Below the pieces are notes generated by a model. The model saw nothing but the letters and a program-made list of their open reading frames with translations. It had not been told where the DNA came from and did not search any database. A stretch of 64,000 nucleotides of DNA from Primulina eburnea (Eukaryota > Streptophyta > Magnoliopsida > Lamiales > Gesneriaceae), in contig NC_133106.1 of NCBI RefSeq assembly GCF_022965805.1, positions 31,423,913-31,487,912 of the forward strand. The letters run 5' to 3'. This document shows, in pieces, positions 58,891-64,000 of the stretch. Positions within the stretch are counted from its first letter, which is position 1, and each line of letters starts with the position of its first letter. Position numbers and translations under genes: made by a program.

Positions 58891-59829
58891 CCAAAAATGA
58901 ACATCATAGAGAAAATCATGGAGAGCCTCTTGGCATAAGAAATAAAATATAAAATTGGAATTGAACTGTAAAATATCCCGAGAGGATTAAGATTGATTAA
59001 TAATTAATATAGGGAAGCATCAAATATGTTAAGTAGGTCTAAAAGAAAATAAAATGTAACTAAAATTAATGACATGTAAATTCTATATTATTATTTATCG
59101 CACATGCAGACTTGAACTTTAAGGTATAAAATTTTTACCAAGGTTTGACATATATGAGTTTTGACAATGTTGATTCGACCCTCAAAGGTAAAAATAAAAT
59201 AAACCGATCGATCAATATAATTCAAGTTGCAATATTTTGAAAAGTGGAAAATAATCGTACTAGCCAGGAAAGAGATATTTCTAATTAAAATTATTGAAAA
59301 AAGGATACATTTGTCTAAATTTGAGGGTTCATATGTAAACAATTGTAAACTATAAATCATTAATCCGAAATATTTCTTTGAATTGAGGAAAATAAATTAA
59401 ATTGTTCAATTATTTGATGAAACAATGATCCATCCATGACCTATTGTGATCTTACAATTATGTAATAATTATTTATTATATATTGTCTTAAAATCCATCA
59501 CATTTATTTGGACGCTATTAAAACCTATATATTTGAAATACCACTTTAAATTTTAAACTTGGTTATCCATAAATATAACGAATTTTTAAATATACAAAAT
59601 GGAATCAGGGAAACTCTTTGTTTAAATAATTAATTTAATGTATCATTCAATTCATATACAACCTTTATAAAAAAAAATTCAAAATCTTTCAACACATTAA
59701 TTCAAAATATCCAATGTTTTAAAAGCAGCACATAAGAACGTCTATCGCCACGAGTTTTAATAAGGGATGCATCTAGGCGTTGTTACATTAATTAGTCACC
59801 GCCTAGATGACCTCTTAGATTAATATTGA

Positions 59830-60700
59830 TAAGATTGGTTAAAGAAGAATATATTTTTAGAAGGGGCTGAATAAACATTTAGTATTTTTGAACTCTTTTC
59901 TGTTGAGTGAATTAGTTCTTTGAGAAACTGATCCTAAAATATTATTTGTCAATATATATCAGTCAACTGATAAAAATGTTGAATCAGACTGAAAATATAT
60001 TGAATAGTTATGGTAGATGTAGTGTAAAACTGAAATTATAACTGAACTAAGCACACAGATTTTTATGAATGTTTGGAGACTTCAAATTCTCATGCGTCAC
60101 CCTTTCTATCACAAAGATATGGTTTTACTAAAAGACTTCGATATATTACAACAGATTATAATAATCCACTTCAACTGGTCTTACACACTTCCCGACTGAA
60201 ACTCTTAGGTTGACAACTCGTGTACAGTTAGTAACTAAAACACTCTAAAATGGTAGTCTGGATGCTACTGGAAATTATAATAGGTGTAAATTTTAAATGT
60301 GCGATATGTAAACTTTAGAATATATTTGTGAGGTGTATCACAAATGATTGAAGGTTGTAGTTTGATTGCTTTGTGTGTTTTGCTTGCTTTTTCAGTCACC
60401 AACCTTTTTTCAGCTGATTCGATCAGCTATATATAGTCTCTGATTTTAATGGTCGTATTGAATGCATTTAATGAATATTTAATGACAAATATACGTTGAA
60501 TCGTCATTTAGTTACTTTATTTGACAGTAGTACGAGGTGTTCAGATTGTTTTGTTCTGATACAACTGTTCTGCTTTGGTATGACATGTCAGTTTGTCTAC
60601 TAATACTTCAACAAATGACGTGGCCAATAGATAAGAAGTCAATTGGTCAGCCGATCAGTTCAGCTGTGCAATATCAGTTGTAGTTGATGTCCTATCAGTT
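59830..60700. mobile_element. decayed LTR-like repeat
   Basis: Phrases such as TTTATGAATGTTTGGAGACTTC followed by ATGCGTCACCCTTTCTATC and a long non-coding context resemble degenerate plant LTR-type repeats that I recall. The ends are undefined. Confidence 0.3.
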
Positions 60701-61289
60701 ATAAGTACTTCAATTTGATAAGGTTTTTCCAGTATAATTCAACCGAAGTTTTCAGTTACGTTTATTCGACTCTTCGATCAATTATGTCATTCAGTTCTTC
60801 TTACAGATTTATTTGTCAAACTCTGAAATCAATAATATTCCAACAAATATATATTTTTACTTTTAATTTTATAAAAGATTATTTGGTATATTTGCGTATC
60901 AATTTATATCGGATCAATATGAAGAAAATGCCACGAGTTTTGAATTTGAATCAGATACAATGGAATTGTCGTAGACATATAGAGATGAAGATGAATAATT
61001 AGATATTTAAAATTAAAAAAACATCTAGGTAGTGGGTCATCATACTCATATCGATTTGTAAAACATTGCTAAAACCACAAATTCTCAAGGAAAATTATTA
61101 GATTTGTCAAATTGTTAATTGTCATATTTCACATTTAAGTTGTCAAAAGTTGCTTTTAGTGCAACAAGTTTGTGTTTTTAACTTTTAATCATTTTTCGCA
61201 TGAGTGTTAGATATTGTTAATATGAAATAGGATATTAATGTTGATGTAAAGGCTCTTGATTATAAACGTAAACGAAATTTATATATTGT

Positions 61290-61890
61290 CTGTGTCAGAA
61301 ATTAGTGTTGTAATCTGGTGTTGTTAACACAAGCGCACAACATGTATAACTCGAAAAAATAGAGACCATATTTAAATTATATACAACTACGATTACTTGT
61401 GCAATGTCTCATATCAAAAATTCACTAAAAAAATATGTAATATTTACACCAACATAATACTAGTTAGAATAACAAAATCAAATTTCTTGACACTCCAAAG
61501 AATTAAAATACATCAAAATAAACCAAAATCAAAATAGATGCATAAACTGAAGTTGCTTAAAAACAATAGAAGAACATTATTCGATCCACACTCTACGTCA
61601 GTGTTGTCTTCACGTGTCTTCAACACCAACCAGCAACACGTTATAAACATGAGTCGATTACTCAAATTCTGTAGCACAAAAATTATCTCCAAATCTGAAC
61701 GGCTTGTACATTCAAAGAAAAACTCCAGCAGCTGCATAAAGATCTTCTCAAAATCGGATTGTCTTTTCATAAGAACAAAATCTTACAAACATGAAAACAA
61801 GAGTTTATTAAGAATAAGAGTCTACTCAAATATAAGAAATAATATCTTAGAGATAAATACCAAAAACAAATTATAGAGGATAAATATCCA
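61290..61890 (-). mobile_element. degenerate LTR related to the young Copia element
   Basis: Blocks occur in the same order as in the 42457-43238 LTR: AGTGTTGTAATCTGGTGTTG with AACAC...ACAACATG, then ACTTGTGCAATGTCTCATAT, ATTCACTAAAAAAATATGTA, ACCAACATAATACTAGTTAG, a GATGCATAAACTGAAG block, and a second GTGTTGTCTTC...CAACAC palindrome. Similarity is clear but many substitutions have accumulated. No internal coding region flanks it, so it is an old solo LTR or fragment. Confidence 0.65.
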
Positions 61891-62629
61891 GATTAGATTA
61901 AGTCAACCATTTTTCAATTTAAATAAAAGACAAAATTAATTAGAAATAAAATATTTTTTTCAAATATTAATATCATATTAGACATTGCAGATGCATATGA
62001 CACTATATCTAGATTCCGATGAAAAATCAATAAAAATTTGGTACATTAAAATTATATCTTGACAACTTGAAGAACCAAAAACCAAAATAATCAACTGATT
62101 TTGATAATTCTCGTAATTTCTTACCATCACCTGTAACTAAATGTTGCATATTTATTTTGAGACAAAAATTGAAAAAAAAAAAATATTGTTAAAAGTTAAA
62201 ATGCAAAAGAAAAGCACGTGATCACGCGTCCATGCGTGATCATTGTATCCCAAACGAGTTTCGAGATCAAACTAAAATTTATTTTTAAAAATAATAAATA
62301 TTCCTAATAAGTCCCGATAAAAATGCTGGACCCCACCTATGACAATTTTTTCAAATAATTAGATTATAATGCTAACTTAATAATGCTAAAGGAGAGACAA
62401 GTCTTTGATCAATAGATGTCCTAAATGGAGGTTCACTTTTTTTTAATCCTTATGATTTTAAGATCTTCCATTTGATAGGGTTATGTTTTGGATTCTATTA
62501 TTTTCCTTTTAAATCTTCTCTAGGATTTTGAGTTATCTTGTTTAATACTTTAATCATCTTGAATTTATAATACTTAAATGAATCTCATATCCAATTTTGG
62601 GGTTCAATCAAACATATTCATAATTAAAG

Positions 62630-62745
62630 TGAAAAATAAAATTTTTAACATTAACAATAATAATTTTTCATGAATCACATCAGGTTAGATATCCGTCTCA
62701 CAAAATTAACACGTAAGACTGTCTGACATGATATTTTTGTGCAAC
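62630..62745. mobile_element. partial Mutator-type MITE copy
   Basis: Right half of the family: CATGAATCACATCAGG, ATATCCGTCTCACAAAATTA and AAGACTGTCTGACATG. Confidence 0.45.
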
Positions 62746-63469
62746 TTTGGTATCATTTGATGTTATATAGATGCCGTTATGCATAATTCTATTGGTAACT
62801 AAGTATAAACATTAAACGGGACATGTCATTTAGTTGATGTGGTAAATGACCGAGGAGAAAAAGAAACATAAAAATCAACATTCGCCAAATGTCATTATCT
62901 CCATCTTTTGTAAAAAAGGCAAGAGTCAATTATTTGTGCTACTCGTGATATTGTCACTATCTATAAGATCGTTCGTGCTTGATATCTTTGAATGTTGATT
63001 TTGAAAGAGGCCGGAAAAGTAACTGGTAATGATTATGGATTATTGGATTACCTCATTCTAATTATAAGGTGTGTGTGTGGCTTTGATTTTTCATTTTATT
63101 CCTGTAGCGGAGAACCTATTCAATATGAGGACTATTCGGTTCTCGATCTATCTTTTGAAATTTAGTTGGAGCAGACTCACTAATGCAAGTTTTCTTTAGA
63201 AATATTTAGAGTCCCAGAAGTAAATTTCTTAGTAAATTCTATATATATTGAGGCAAAGAATATAAATAATATTGTTTTCTTGCTCTATTTTTTCATATTT
63301 GCACAACAAAAATTTATGTACATTCACCAATTACACACAAAAATCTATTACGTATACTATTATCATGACACGTGCTTAATTAATTTGATGTCCCGCATGC
63401 CGCTCAACCTCATCTTGTTATATCATTGGTTTAACTCTGGAAGTCATTATGAATATGGCCATTATCACA

Positions 63470-63612
63470 AAAATTCTAGTGAGATAAGCTCACGAGTTAA
63501 TTTTATGGGACAAATTTCTTACTCGATTCGACCTATAATTCTTTTTATTTTTTATTTCTAAAATACCGAGTTAACTCATTTCATTTATATAAATTCATGA
63601 AAACATCTCATA
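63470..63612. mobile_element. decayed Mutator-type MITE copy
   Basis: TCTAGTGAGATAAGCTCACG at the left and ACATCTCATAAAATACC at the right, with a degenerate core between. Confidence 0.4.
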
Positions 63613-63666
63613 AAATACCTAATCGATGAGTATTATTGGTTTTTCTAAGCAAATGAAGCATGCTAC

Positions 63667-64000
63667 CACTACAAAAAAATTATGTTTAACGACGGTTTTT
63701 GCGACGATTCAAATTAGCGACGGTTTTTAACAACGTCGCTAGTGTCATCGTCGCTAAATATGGCGACGATTTCTCAAAACTCGTCGCTGATTAGTGACGG
63801 TTTTGAGAAACTAAACTGTCGCTAAATTAGAGACGGTTTAGACAAAAACAGTCGCATATTTAGTGACGGTTTACACAAAAGATGTAGCCAATTTAGCGAC
63901 GGAATATGACCCAAACTGTCGCTACTTAGCGACGGTGTACAAAATCGCTAATCAGCGATAGTTTTGTCAAAACTCATTGCTGATTAGCGACAGTTTTCTC
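63667..64000. mobile_element. terminus of a CACTA (En/Spm) transposon, continuing past the right edge
   Basis: It opens CACTACAAAAAAATTATG, the CACTA terminal repeat, after a candidate 3-bp target TAC. The next 330 bases are packed with the subterminal motif TTAGCGACGGTTT and variants in both orientations (for example about 63712, 63792, 63826, 63858, 63894, 63926; reversed GTCGCTAA between). Such arrays bind the element's TNPA-type protein. The coding part, if any, is outside the window. Confidence 0.85.

Larger units (their letters stand above)
54250..59830. other. long AT-rich gene desert
   Basis: No frame resembling a known protein on either strand. It contains decayed MITE copies and a strong hairpin, listed separately. 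Confidence 0.5.

Noticed and set aside
1..64000. CRISPR arrays, bacterial operons, tRNA or rRNA genes
   Set aside because: Nothing with the required repeat spacing or cloverleaf boxes was recognised; the genes contain spliceosomal introns. A tRNA scan by program was not possible, so single tRNA genes could have been missed.

Overview
This is a gene-poor, AT-rich, transposon-rich window of a nuclear plant genome. Spliceosomal introns, a chloroplast ribosomal protein gene with a transit peptide, a JAGGED-type zinc finger gene, and plant Copia, Harbinger, Mutator-like and CACTA elements all point to a eudicot. The abundant short foldback repeats ending in GAGACGGTCTCAC resemble ones I associate with asterids of the Lamiales, but that placement is a guess.

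Host genes, all on the minus strand: (1) the 5' end of an unnamed conserved plant gene at 1-535; (2) plastid ribosomal protein L15 at 4886-8226 (4 exons, 267 aa); (3) a JAGGED/LYRATE C2H2 zinc finger gene at 19301-21096 (about 221 aa) with a GC-AG intron and a start codon that seems split by an intron; (4) an IST1-like ESCRT-III-associated gene at 36444-39664 (6 exons, 310 aa); (5) a chloroplast-targeted monoacylglycerol-lipase/caffeoylshikimate-esterase-like alpha/beta hydrolase at 41693-54052 (8 exons, 392 aa). A 9.9-kb Copia element has inserted in intron 5 of the hydrolase gene, and its last intron lacks the expected AG acceptor.

Mobile DNA: a Sirevirus-like Copia element (42457-52349) with 782-bp LTRs that differ at one base, TSD TGATG, tRNA-Met-type PBS, multiple polypurine tracts, an unbroken 1679-aa gag-pol and a frame-broken env-like region. 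A 7-kb PIF/Harbinger element (about 25372-32427) carries an apparently intact DDE transposase and Myb/SANT partner on the minus strand and, unusually, two more genes on the plus strand: a GRF-type zinc finger protein with a membrane tail and a small protein with two SUMO-interaction-like motifs. Other pieces are two solo LTRs with target duplications, a large LTR fragment at 22643-24921, a cluster of Mutator-type MITEs with 9-bp target duplications, a second foldback MITE family (one copy with a nested insertion), and the end of a CACTA element at the right edge.

The most unusual signals are: (a) composite GTGTTG/CAACAC palindromes scattered through the whole Copia element in coding and non-coding parts; (b) the four-gene Harbinger element; (c) the damaged hydrolase gene; (d) the odd splice structure of the JAGGED gene; and (e) a perfect 27-bp-stem hairpin at 55759-55830. 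The stretch 54250-63660 has no recognisable gene.
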